In this document: positions 1 to 6,930 of the stretch, piece after piece | How the letters are laid out: each line of letters starts with the position of its first letter | How positions within the stretch are numbered: position 1 is the stretch's first letter | Assembly: GCA_041674465.1 (NCBI GenBank) | Contig: JBAYVV010000119.1 | Coordinates: 1-12,264, forward strand | Direction of reading: 5' to 3' | From: JACRAR01 sp041674465 | GTDB lineage: Bacteria; Pseudomonadota; Gammaproteobacteria; Burkholderiales; Rhodocyclaceae | DNA: 12,264 nt | Program-made: the position numbers and the translations under genes | The notes under the pieces: model-generated | What the model was told of the DNA's origin: nothing | The model's input: the letters and a program-made list of their open reading frames with translations, nothing else | Database searches by the model: none

Positions 1-506
1 ATGAACTCGACCTCCTCCTCGCTGTTGCGCCCGGTGCCGTGGTGCCAGAACTGCGTCAGCAGATGGTCGCGGAACTGCCGCACCGGCTCGGCGCGTTGCT
101 CGACCGGCAGCCAGGCCAGGAATGTCGCCCAGAGCGGGTCGTAGATCGCGAAGTCCTCGTCGCGCCGGTAACGGGTCTGCACCGCCATCCAGTACCAGCA
201 CTCGCCGAACATGCGGTGGAGCAGCGTCGCAGTCGCCTTCTGCTCCTTGCTCAGCCAGCCGTCGAGCCGGTCGCCGTACTTGTCTTCCAGGTAGTACTGG
301 ATCAGCTGCGTATCCGAGATGCTGGTGCCGTCACTGTCAATGATCCAGGGCAGCTTACCCTTGGGCGTCGCCGTGAGATCGCCCCGGTACAGGGTTTCGA
401 CCTCGAAAGGGATTTCCGACAGGCGCAGGTAGGCGTCGGTATACGAAACGTAGGGACTCATGTCCGAGAGGCCCCAGGCCGGGATGTAGCCATACATCTT
501 GATCAT
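1..506 (-). CDS. FAX/metaxin-like glutathione S-transferase family protein (partial, C-terminus beyond window)
   Basis: The reading frame is open to the left edge and gives the first 168 residues; the rest lies outside. The N-terminal ~75 residues fit a thioredoxin-fold GST domain: a start MIKMYGYIPAW, the cis-proline motif KLPWI at 51-55, then D-G-T-S-I-S-D-T-Q-L-I at 58-69, which occupies the place of the usual ES/DS glutathione-contact turn. The following helical part (W104, W106, W126, W132) is rich in aromatics, as in the C-terminal GST domain of the FAX/metaxin-like group. The start is ATG at 506-504, preceded by AGGAGG (512-517) at good spacing. No classical catalytic Tyr/Ser/Cys is evident at the N-terminus, so the activity is unknown. 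It follows the SDR gene by 43 bases on the same strand and is probably co-transcribed with it. Confidence 0.72.
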   Translation of the reverse strand, partial: MIKMYGYIPAWGLSDMSPYVSYTDAYLRLSEIPFEVETLYRGDLTATPKGKLPWIIDSDGTSISDTQLIQYYLEDKYGDRLDGWLSKEQKATATLLHRMFGECWYWMAVQTRYRRDEDFAIYDPLWATFLAWLPVEQRAEPVRQFRDHLLTQFWHHGTGRNSEEEVEF

Positions 507-549
507 GATTTCCTCCTATTGTTTGAGGTCTTGAAGCCTCTCGGGTTAA

Positions 550-1233
550 TTACCAGGGTAGGGTTTCGCCATTGGCGTGGCGAAACATGCCGGTGCTGGC
601 AAGCGTCAGTTCATCGAGGCGGGCCATCAGCCCACGCGCGGCGACCGCGCAGTCGACCATGGCTCCGACGGTCGTGGCATCAGACAGGCCGAGCGCCATC
701 TGGGTGCGCACGCTGCCGGGATGCAGGCAGACGACGGCGATGCCGCGCGCCTTGAGGTTGCGCGCCAGATTGAGCCCGGCCATGTTCGCTGCCGCCTTGG
801 ACATGCGGTAGCCGTACAAGCCACCGCTGCTGTTGTCGCCCAGCGAGCCGACCCGGCTGGTGATCACGGCAATTTTTGATCCGATCCCCAGCAAAGGCAG
901 CAGCGCCTGCGTGACGCGCAGCGGCCCCAGCGCATTGACCGCATATTCCCGCTGCATCGCCGCAAAATCGAAGCTGCCAAGCGGCGCCTCGACAACCAGG
1001 CCGGCGTTGTGAACCAGGATGTCGATGCGACGGCCGGCCAGCGCTGCCGCGAGTTTGGCGACTGCCGCATCCGCGGTGACATCGATACCAGCCACGACTT
1101 CGACGCCATGCTCGCGCAGCAGCGAGGAATCGCCTAGGCAGGCGCCAATCGCTGCATCACCGCGCGCGGCGAACTCGACACAAAGCGCTTCGCCGATGCC
1201 ACGATCTGCCCCGGTCACCACCACTGTTTTCAA
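550..1233 (-). CDS. Short-chain dehydrogenase/reductase (SDR), C-factor-like
   Basis: A 227-residue protein with a complete classical SDR layout. The nucleotide-binding motif TGADRGIG is at 7-14, NAG at 76-78, the structural Asn of the VNALG segment at N100, a Ser-containing strand VITSRVGS at 123-130, and the catalytic pair Y142-x3-K146 (YRMSK). HPG follows at 171-173. These make it a soluble Rossmann-fold NAD(P)H oxidoreductase. Length and the short C-terminus resemble C-factor/CsgA-like SDRs, but the substrate cannot be read from sequence. The start is a TTG at 1233-1231. It is chosen because a strong purine-rich site (1239-1248) lies five bases upstream and because MKTVVVTGA is the expected SDR N-terminus. 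The gene sits between two GST-type genes on the same strand, 40 bases after one and 43 before the other, which suggests one transcript. Confidence 0.88.
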   Translation of the reverse strand: MKTVVVTGADRGIGEALCVEFAARGDAAIGACLGDSSLLREHGVEVVAGIDVTADAAVAKLAAALAGRRIDILVHNAGLVVEAPLGSFDFAAMQREYAVNALGPLRVTQALLPLLGIGSKIAVITSRVGSLGDNSSGGLYGYRMSKAAANMAGLNLARNLKARGIAVVCLHPGSVRTQMALGLSDATTVGAMVDCAVAARGLMARLDELTLASTGMFRHANGETLPW

Positions 1234-1238
1234 ATCGA

Positions 1239-1248
1239 CCTTCCTTCC
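1239..1248 (-). promoter_or_regulatory. Ribosome binding site that fixes the TTG start of the SDR gene
   Basis: On the minus strand these bases read GGAAGGAAGG, five bases before the TTG at 1233-1231. No ATG or GTG in frame sits at a suitable distance. The site therefore supports TTG as the true start and translation as a separate cistron after the upstream GST. Confidence 0.7.
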
Positions 1249-1273
1249 TCGTTCCGGTCCATTAGCGGCGACA

Positions 1274-1939
1274 TCAGTTCTTGATCATCCGTTTGGCGGC
1301 TTCAAGCAGATCGCGAACGTCGGATTTCTTGCCGCCAGGCACGCACAGACCGCGATCCACTGCCGGGCGTTGGCCGATGCGTTCGAACCAGTCCTTCATG
1401 CGCGGCAGTTCATCCAGGGACAGCCCGGCCCATTCGTGATAGTTGACCCAACACCAGGCTGCGATGTCGGCAATCGAGTAGTCGTCGCAAATGTAATCGC
1501 GGCCTTCCAGCCGACGCTCGACCACACCGTATAAACGCTTGGTTTCATTTTGATAGCGTTCGATGACGGCCGGCAGCTTTTCCGGAAAATAACGCAGGAA
1601 CACATTGGCCTGGCCTTGCATGGGACCCAATCCGGACATCTGGAACATCACCCACTGGATCACCCGCGAGCGTCCGTTCTTGTCGGCCGGCATGAAGCGG
1701 CCGTACTTCTCGGCCAGATAGATCAGGATGGCGCCCGACTCGAATACCGGAAAGTCATCGTTATCGCGGTCCACGATGGTGGGAATGCGACCATTGGGAT
1801 TGATCAACAGATACTCGGGCGCCTTCTGTTCATTCTTGCCCAGGTCGATGGCATGAACGGTATACGGCACACCAAGTTCTTCGAGCAGGATGGAAACCTT
1901 GTGGCCGTTGGGCGTCGGTGATGTATAGAGATCGATCAT
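1274..1939 (-). CDS. yfcG: Nu-class glutathione transferase / disulfide-bond oxidoreductase, YfcG-like
   Basis: A 221-residue two-domain GST. The N-terminus MIDLYTSPTPNGHK nearly matches E. coli YfcG as I recall it, including Thr9 and Asn11, the residues tied to glutathione binding in this class, which lacks a catalytic Tyr/Ser/Cys. The cis-proline is at 53 (R-I-P-T-I-V-D) and the glutathione-contact turn FESGA at 66-70. A segment resembling the family's GLGPMxGQ and the helix-cap motif DDYSIADIAAW of the C-terminal domain follow. Nu-class enzymes bind two glutathiones and reduce disulfides or peroxides in the cytosol. The ATG at 1939-1937 gives YfcG numbering; a TTG two codons earlier is possible, and neither has a clear ribosome binding site. 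It is the first gene of a likely GST-SDR-GST transcript. Confidence 0.9.
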   Translation of the reverse strand: MIDLYTSPTPNGHKVSILLEELGVPYTVHAIDLGKNEQKAPEYLLINPNGRIPTIVDRDNDDFPVFESGAILIYLAEKYGRFMPADKNGRSRVIQWVMFQMSGLGPMQGQANVFLRYFPEKLPAVIERYQNETKRLYGVVERRLEGRDYICDDYSIADIAAWCWVNYHEWAGLSLDELPRMKDWFERIGQRPAVDRGLCVPGGKKSDVRDLLEAAKRMIKN

Positions 1940-2146
1940 GGGCAATGGGCTGGGTCTGGAATGGGAGTTTGCGATGGTACCCCGCCACCTTCGATGCCAG
2001 CAGTCTGAATTGTCGGGAGCAAATCATGCGCAGATGCACACCCCTGAGCGGGCCTCCGCAGCGACTCCCTGGCCATGCATTTTGATGCCGGGAAAATCTC
2101 GGTCAGCTTACAGGGCGTCAGCGGTTCACCCGGTCGTCAAGCGTTG

Positions 2147-3097
2147 CTAGTCCACCTCGACACGATTGCGGCCCGCCTGCTTGGCTCGGCGAAGGGCCAG
2201 TTCCGCACGGGCAAACAGGGAATCGAGCGTGTCACCGTTTTGCAATAGCGCCACGCCCAGGGAGATAGTGGTACTGGCTTCGCCACCGTCTTCGCCGATG
2301 GGCAGGCTGGCCTCTTCCGCAACCTGGCGCAGACGCTCGGCAATTTTCATTGCATCCGGTGTATCGGTTGCAGGCAGCAGGAAAACGAATTCCTCCACGC
2401 CATAACGCGCCAGCATGTCTTGCGGCCGCAGGGCATCGGCCAGCTGCCGCGCCAGCAGGCGCAGCATGTTGTCGCCATGCAGATGACCATAGGCCTGATT
2501 GAAGTGCCTGAAATTGTCGACATCGCCCAACAGCAGGCAAAGCGCCGCATCGTCGCGCTCGCAGCGCTGGATGACGCGCGGAAAAGCATCGGCGAACCAG
2601 CGCCGGTTATGCAGGCCGGTCAAGGCATCGACGGCGATCGCCCGCTCGAATTCGAGGCTGGACTCGCGTGCCGTGATCAGGGCAATGTTGTTGAAACGGA
2701 TCCTGCCGGAGAGGATCGCCAACAGGTTGCGTGCGATGCCGTAGGACAGTTCGATGAGGGCCCATACCACCTCATGATCCACCGCGAGCAGGCGGGTATT
2801 CTGCGCCGCGATCACCAGTGCCGAGGCGCGCTTGCCATCGATCAGCGACATCTCTCCGACACATTCGCCGGGATTGAGAATGGCGTGTTCGGGAAGTTCG
2901 GTGCCGCCCAGATAGACGCGCAACTGACCTTCCAGAACCAGATACAAGGTGTTGTTGGCGACATCCGGACGCAACAGGGTATCACCCGCGGCCAGCAGCG
3001 TTTCCGGGCAGTTGTCGAGCAGGTGTTCTATGCCATCCAGATTGATGTCGAAAAACAGCTGGCTGGATTCGAGCAGCAGACGATCAGCGTGGTCCAT
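2147..3097 (-). CDS. Cyclic-nucleotide-binding domain fused to a degenerate GGDEF domain
   Basis: A 316-residue soluble protein. Residues ~10-130 form a CRP-type cyclic-nucleotide-binding fold: LYLVLEGQLRVYL at 51-63, then the phosphate-binding cassette GECVGEMSLIDGKRAS at 77-92, with the Glu and Arg that normally hold cNMP. Residues ~155-316 are a GGDEF domain: DALTGLHNRRW at 157-167, the metal-site region GDVDNF at 191-196 with D192, an inhibitory-site RxxD (RPQD, 224-227) and, five residues on, the signature GVEEF (233-237) in place of GG(D/E)EF. The second glycine, which normally contacts GTP, is Val (GTG codon at 2398-2396). Activity is therefore doubtful, while c-di-GMP binding at the I-site remains possible. 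There are no membrane segments. The start is ATG at 3097; an in-frame TTG ten codons earlier is less likely. It lies 92 bases downstream of tupC on the same strand. Confidence 0.85.
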   Translation of the reverse strand: MDHADRLLLESSQLFFDINLDGIEHLLDNCPETLLAAGDTLLRPDVANNTLYLVLEGQLRVYLGGTELPEHAILNPGECVGEMSLIDGKRASALVIAAQNTRLLAVDHEVVWALIELSYGIARNLLAILSGRIRFNNIALITARESSLEFERAIAVDALTGLHNRRWFADAFPRVIQRCERDDAALCLLLGDVDNFRHFNQAYGHLHGDNMLRLLARQLADALRPQDMLARYGVEEFVFLLPATDTPDAMKIAERLRQVAEEASLPIGEDGGEASTTISLGVALLQNGDTLDSLFARAELALRRAKQAGRNRVEVD

Positions 3098-3189
3098 TGT
3101 GGCGCCCTGCAGTTCGAGAGAGCGCAAGCATAGCGCGTTCGGTGACGGGCGGGAATAGATCAGGTGAAGACACGCCAGTTGTCCTCAGT

Positions 3190-3897
3190 TCAGGGCAATT
3201 CTCCACTGAGATAGGCAGCTGCTTCGACTGACTGAGGCTGGTGGAAAAAGTTGGCGGCCGGTGTGCGTTCCGTGATGCGCCCCTGGTGCAGAAAAATGAT
3301 TTCGTCGGCGAGCCGCCTGGCCTGGCCGAGGTTGTGCGTGGTCATGACGATGGTGGCGCCGGCTTGATGAATATCGCTGACGATCCGTTCGACCTCGCGC
3401 GCTGCGCTTGGATCCAGGCTGGCAGTCGGCTCGTCGAGAAACAGGATGCGCGGTTCGAGCGCCCAGGCCCGTGCCAGCGCGATGCGCTGCTGTTCGCCGC
3501 CGGACAGGACGCGTGCCGGACGCTCGGCCAGATGCGCCAGACCGACATGTGCAAGCGCCGCCTCCGCCCGCGCCTGGCGCAGTGCTTTGGGCACGCCGAG
3601 AAGTTTGAGCCCGTATTCGACATTGGCCAGGGTTGACCGCCGCAGCATCACCGGCCGCTGGAAAACCATGGCCTGAGCGGCTGGCCGGGCCGGGTTGCCA
3701 TTCCACAGCACGCTGCCGCTGCTCGGCTTCAACAAGCCGTGCATCAGGCGCATCAGCACGCTTTTCCCCGCACCGTTGGCGCCGAGGATCACACTGCGGG
3801 CACCGTCGGCGATGCGCAGTTGCACATCATGGAGCAGTGACACGCCGTCAGGAGCAAAGCCGACATCGGTGAGTTGGAGCGGGAATATGTCCTTCAT
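3190..3897 (-). CDS. tupC: Tungstate-type ABC transporter ATP-binding protein
   Basis: A 235-residue ABC ATPase with every core motif: Walker A GANGAGKS (39-46), Q-loop glutamine Q80 in VFQRP, signature LSGGEQQ (131-137), Walker B ILFLDE (151-156), D-loop SLD (160-162) and H-loop H188 (TTHN). Its length is that of a single-domain importer ATPase, without the C-terminal TOBE regulatory domain seen in ModC. The ATG overlaps the tupB stop by four bases (ATGA at 3897-3894), so the two are translationally coupled. The tungstate assignment rests mainly on the adjacent TupB-type permease and the ModE-like divergent regulator; molybdate or another oxyanion is possible. It energises import on the cytoplasmic face of the inner membrane. 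Confidence 0.87.
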   Translation of the reverse strand: MKDIFPLQLTDVGFAPDGVSLLHDVQLRIADGARSVILGANGAGKSVLMRLMHGLLKPSSGSVLWNGNPARPAAQAMVFQRPVMLRRSTLANVEYGLKLLGVPKALRQARAEAALAHVGLAHLAERPARVLSGGEQQRIALARAWALEPRILFLDEPTASLDPSAAREVERIVSDIHQAGATIVMTTHNLGQARRLADEIIFLHQGRITERTPAANFFHQPQSVEAAAYLSGELP

Positions 3898-4586
3898 CCC
3901 AGCCTCCGCTGCGCCCAGTTGCCGATGACGAAGGTCAGCGCATTGATCGCCAGCACCAGCGCCACCAGGATCACTCCCAGGGCCAGGGCCAGCGGCAGGT
4001 CGCCCTTGCTGGTCTCAAGCGCAATAGTGGTGGTGATGACACGAGTGACGCCATCGATATTGCCGCCAACGATCATCACCGCACCCACTTCGGCAACCGC
4101 GCGGCCAAAACCGGCCAGCAGCACGGTGAGCAAGGAATAGCGCGCATCCCAGAGCAGGGTCGCAGTCGCCTGACTGGATGTGGCGCCAAGCGAGCTGAGC
4201 TGTTCTGCATATTCACGCCAGACATCGGCGATGATTTGCCGGGTCAGGGCGGCCAGCAGCGGGGTCACCAGGATGGCCTGGGCGATGATCATGGCTGTCG
4301 GCGTGAACAGCAGACCCATGGAACCGAGCGGTCCGGCGCGCGACAGCAGCAAATACACCAGCAAGCCGACCACCACCGAGGGCAAACCCATGAGGCCATT
4401 GACGATGACGGTCAGGCTGCGGCGCCCTGTGAAATCACCCACCGCCAGCACAGCGCCAAGCGGCAGGGCGAGCAGGGTCGAGAGCATGACGGCCGAGAAG
4501 CTGACACGCAAGCTGAGCGTGATGATCTGTAGCAGTCTGGCATCTGCACCGGCCACGAGGCTGAATGCGGCGCTGAGTGCATCCAT
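3894..4586 (-). CDS. tupB: Tungstate-type ABC transporter permease
   Basis: A 230-residue inner-membrane protein with about five or six hydrophobic spans (around 25-48, 65-83, 93-115, 150-172 and 199-222). The cytoplasmic EAA-type loop lies around 125-148 (E-Y-A-E-Q-L-S-S-L-G-A-T). The segment GRAVAEVGAVMIVGGN at 161-176, then TRVITTTIALETSKGD, is what I recognise as characteristic of TupB permeases. The frame could be extended 43 codons upstream to 4715, but that would enter the divergent regulator gene and adds unrelated sequence. The ATG at 4586-4584 sits just after the promoter described below and begins an amphipathic N-terminus, so I chose it. No gene for the periplasmic binding protein TupA is found on either side. 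Confidence 0.85.
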   Translation of the reverse strand: MDALSAAFSLVAGADARLLQIITLSLRVSFSAVMLSTLLALPLGAVLAVGDFTGRRSLTVIVNGLMGLPSVVVGLLVYLLLSRAGPLGSMGLLFTPTAMIIAQAILVTPLLAALTRQIIADVWREYAEQLSSLGATSSQATATLLWDARYSLLTVLLAGFGRAVAEVGAVMIVGGNIDGVTRVITTTIALETSKGDLPLALALGVILVALVLAINALTFVIGNWAQRRLG

Positions 4587-4610
4587 GAGTCTTTGCGAAT
4601 AAGCGGATTG

Positions 4611-4636
4611 GTGGTCGAATATAGCCTGTTCGCCAC
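4611..4636. promoter_or_regulatory. Candidate operator: imperfect inverted repeat in the tupB/regulator gap
   Basis: GTGGTCGAA (4611-4619) and TTCGCCAC (4629-4636) are inverted copies, eight paired bases with one extra T in the left arm, separated by nine bases. The repeat covers the -10 and spacer of the predicted tupB promoter, so a bound dimer would block tupBC. It would also lie 12 bases before the regulator ATG, which fits autoregulation. It does not resemble the E. coli ModE box closely. The assignment to the neighbouring regulator is inferred from position. Confidence 0.38.
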
Positions 4637-4645
4637 TGACGACAA
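4618..4645 (-). promoter_or_regulatory. Putative sigma-70 promoter of tupBC
   Basis: On the minus strand a -35 TTGTCG (4645-4640) and a -10 TATATT (4623-4618) are separated by 16 bases. The predicted transcript start near 4610 leaves a leader of about 24 bases before the tupB ATG. This is the best promoter match in the 61-base divergent gap. Confidence 0.5.
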
Positions 4646-4647
4646 AT

Positions 4648-5757
4648 ATGAAAAATTTTGCATTATTGCCGAGCCTGGTCTGGCGCTGGACCGAAACGGG
4701 TGAGGCGCAGCGCAACGAGGAAGGCAGTCTGCTGGCACTGCTGGCGGGAATCGCCGAGACCGGCTCGGTGGCGCAGGCGGCGCGCGCTAGCGGCTTTTCC
4801 TACCGTCACGCCTGGGGACTGATCCGGGCCTGGGAAGAGCGCCTGGCGCAACCGCTGGTGGACATGGCGCGCGGCCGCGGTTCCAGCCTCGCGCCCATGG
4901 GCTTGCAACTGGTGCAACTCGATGCGCGCCTGCAAAGCCGCTTCGCAGCGCAATTGGCCGAAGCCACGGCGGAAGTGCGCCGCGAATTGAAACAGTACCG
5001 CAAGACCAATACACCGCGCGTGACGGTGCATGCCAGTCACGATCCGATGCTGGCACGTCTGCCCGAAGCACTGCGCGAGCACAGAGTGGCTATGGAAACT
5101 CATGTGCTCGGCAGCAGCGAGAGTCTTGCCTCGTTCGCCGCCGGACGATGCGACCTGGCCGGATTTCATTGCCCCGAAGGCCGGCTGGGAAAACCCATCT
5201 GGCAGGACTACCGGAAATACCTCAATGCACGCAGCCATGTCCTGATCCAATTCGCCAAACGCTTGCAAGGATTGATGCTGACACCAAGGACCGCCGAGCT
5301 TTTCGCCCAGACACGAAGCGGCAAGCAGCTGCCCTTGCGCAATCTGCAAATCCTCTCAAAGCACCGGCTACGCTTCGTCAACCGCCAAGCCGGTTCAGGC
5401 ACGCGCATGCTGCTGGACCTGCTGCTCGGCGAGAGCGACATCAAGTCGAGCGACATCAACGGTTATGCCAATGAGGAGTTTACCCATGCCGCAGTTGCGG
5501 CGACCATCGCCAGCGGCGCTGCCGATGCCGGCCTGGGTGTTGAAGCGGCAGCGCATCGCTTCGGCCTCGACTTCATTCCGCTGGCACGTGAAAACTATTT
5601 TCTGGCGGTGCGGCGCGATGCCTTGACACATCCCGGCCTCATTGCGCTGATTGAAGTGTTATCCGCGCCAAAGTGGCAAGAGGTGCTGGCCGCAGAACCG
5701 GGCTACGACGCCCAGGATTGCGGCATGCTCGTGGAATGCGTCAGCGCCTGGCGCTAG
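4648..5757 (+). CDS. ModE/LysR-type winged-helix regulator with PBP-like sensor domain
   Basis: A 369-residue cytoplasmic protein with no signal peptide or membrane span. Residues ~25-95 form a ModE/LysR-like winged helix-turn-helix (G-S-V-A-Q-A-A-R-A-S-G-F-S-Y-R-H-A-W), close in pattern to ModE's GSISQAAKDAGISYKSAW. Residues ~100-120 are a charged helical linker. Residues ~123-345 resemble the PBP-like domain found in molybdate-related regulators, with VTVHASHDPMLARLP at 125-139, a central NRQAGSGTRMLLD segment and a late GAADAGLGVEAAA segment, as in TupA/ModA-type ligand folds. I infer that it senses an oxyanion, or a molybdenum/tungsten cofactor-related ligand, and controls the divergent tupBC operon. 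The ATG at 4648 is the first start after the promoter gap; no good ribosome binding site is visible, so a very short leader or leaderless transcript is possible. Confidence 0.82.
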   Translation: MKNFALLPSLVWRWTETGEAQRNEEGSLLALLAGIAETGSVAQAARASGFSYRHAWGLIRAWEERLAQPLVDMARGRGSSLAPMGLQLVQLDARLQSRFAAQLAEATAEVRRELKQYRKTNTPRVTVHASHDPMLARLPEALREHRVAMETHVLGSSESLASFAAGRCDLAGFHCPEGRLGKPIWQDYRKYLNARSHVLIQFAKRLQGLMLTPRTAELFAQTRSGKQLPLRNLQILSKHRLRFVNRQAGSGTRMLLDLLLGESDIKSSDINGYANEEFTHAAVAATIASGAADAGLGVEAAAHRFGLDFIPLARENYFLAVRRDALTHPGLIALIEVLSAPKWQEVLAAEPGYDAQDCGMLVECVSAWR

Positions 5758-5774
5758 GGGGCCGACTGATCCTG

Positions 5775-5780
5775 TAAAAT
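5775..5780 (+). promoter_or_regulatory. Possible -10 element for the DAHP synthase gene
   Basis: TAAAAT preceded by TG lies 17 bases after the regulator stop. A start near 5787 would give a leader of about 43 bases before the ATG at 5830. The -35 region is poor, so this is a weak call; read-through from the regulator gene is also possible. Confidence 0.3.
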
Positions 5781-5829
5781 CACGTCTTTGCTGGCATTGC
5801 CAGCCCTTATGCTTCTTGCACAAACCGCC

Positions 5830-6903
5830 ATGCCTCTGACCCATCAAGTTGACGACGTCCGCATCAAGGAAATCAAGGAGCTGTCGCCGCCCGAACAGAT
5901 TCTGCGCGAATATCCGGCGACCGAGTCGGCATCGAATACCACTTATGCCACGCGCCAGGCCATCCACCGCATTCTGCATGGTGCCGACGATCGTCTGCTG
6001 GTCGTGATCGGCCCCTGCTCGATCCACGAGCACGACGCGGCGCTCGAATATGCGCGCAAACTGCAAGCCGAATCATTGCAGCACAGCACCGATCTGCTGA
6101 TTCTGATGCGCGTCTATTTCGAGAAGCCGCGCACCACGGTCGGCTGGAAAGGCCTGATCAACGACCCGCGCCTCGACGGCAGCTTCAAGATCAGCGAAGG
6201 TCTGCGCCTGGCGCGCCAACTGCTGTACGAAATCAACGAACTCGGCCTGCCCTGCGCGACCGAATTCCTCGACACCATCACACCGCAATACACCGCCGAT
6301 TTGATCAGCTGGGGCGCCATCGGCGCGCGCACCACCGAATCGCAGGTACATCGCGAACTGGCATCGGGCCTGTCCTGTCCGGTCGGTTTCAAGAACGGCA
6401 CCGATGGCAACATCCGCATCGCGGTCGACGCGATCCGCGCTGCCGCCAGCCCGCATCACTTTCTCTCGGTCACCAAGGCCGGCCATTCGGCGATCGTATC
6501 CACCAATGGCAACGAGGATTGTCATGTCATCCTGCGCGGCGGCAAGGCGCCCAACTACGATGCCGCCAGCGTCGAGGCTGCCTGCCAGGAACTCGGCAAA
6601 TCTGGCCTGGCCGCACGCGTGATGATCGACCTGTCCCATGCCAACAGCAGCAAGCAGTACCAGCGCCAGGTCGATGTGGCGCAAGAAGTCGGCACTCAGG
6701 TCGCGGCGGGTGACGACCGGATTTTCGGCGTGATGGTGGAATCGCACCTCAAGCCGGGGCGCCAGGACCTGCTGCGCGGCAAGCCGCTCGAATACGGCCT
6801 GAGCATCACCGACGCCTGCATCGGCTGGGAAGACAGCCTCAAGGTGCTCGACACCCTGGCCGAAGCCGTGCGCCGCCGTCGGCTGCGGCTGGCTGACGCA
6901 TGA
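5830..6903 (+). CDS. aroG: 3-deoxy-7-phosphoheptulonate (DAHP) synthase, class I AroG/AroF/AroH type
   Basis: A 357-residue cytosolic enzyme that condenses phosphoenolpyruvate with erythrose 4-phosphate, the first step of the shikimate pathway. The sequence follows E. coli AroG with a constant +2 offset. The metal ligands are C63 (GPCS), H270 (DLSHAN), E304 (VMVESH) and D328 (SITDAC), and the PEP/E4P loops (KPRTT, GARTTESQ, GFKNGTDG) are intact. The N-terminal arm DDVRIKEIKEL, used for tetramer contacts and feedback control, is present. Positions equal to AroG P150, S180 and F209 (here P152, S182, F211) are kept, so allosteric inhibition is likely. Which aromatic amino acid inhibits cannot be told. 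ATG 5830 is preferred over ATG 5809 because it gives the family's normal N-terminus. Neither has a strong ribosome binding site. Confidence 0.94.
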   Translation: MPLTHQVDDVRIKEIKELSPPEQILREYPATESASNTTYATRQAIHRILHGADDRLLVVIGPCSIHEHDAALEYARKLQAESLQHSTDLLILMRVYFEKPRTTVGWKGLINDPRLDGSFKISEGLRLARQLLYEINELGLPCATEFLDTITPQYTADLISWGAIGARTTESQVHRELASGLSCPVGFKNGTDGNIRIAVDAIRAAASPHHFLSVTKAGHSAIVSTNGNEDCHVILRGGKAPNYDAASVEAACQELGKSGLAARVMIDLSHANSSKQYQRQVDVAQEVGTQVAAGDDRIFGVMVESHLKPGRQDLLRGKPLEYGLSITDACIGWEDSLKVLDTLAEAVRRRRLRLADA

Positions 6904-6930
6904 CCGGCTGAGGCCGGCTGTTGCCAAACT

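Noticed and set aside
1940..2146. Gap between the GST and the cNMP/GGDEF gene, examined for a small gene, RNA or promoter.
   Set aside because: No start with ribosome binding site, no strong stem-loop and no convincing -35/-10 pair on either strand.
2420..3133. 237-codon plus-strand frame opposite the cNMP/GGDEF gene.
   Set aside because: Shadow of a gene with clear domains; Gln/Ile-rich translation without family resemblance and no ribosome binding site.
4587..4715. N-terminal extension of tupB by 43 codons into the regulator gene.
   Set aside because: The added residues are unlike any permease N-terminus, and the promoter and inverted repeat for tupB lie inside this stretch.
6904..6917. 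CCGGC-TGAG-GCCGG hairpin after the DAHP synthase stop, considered as a terminator.
   Set aside because: The stem is only five pairs, no T-run follows, and the next gene starts 14 bases later.
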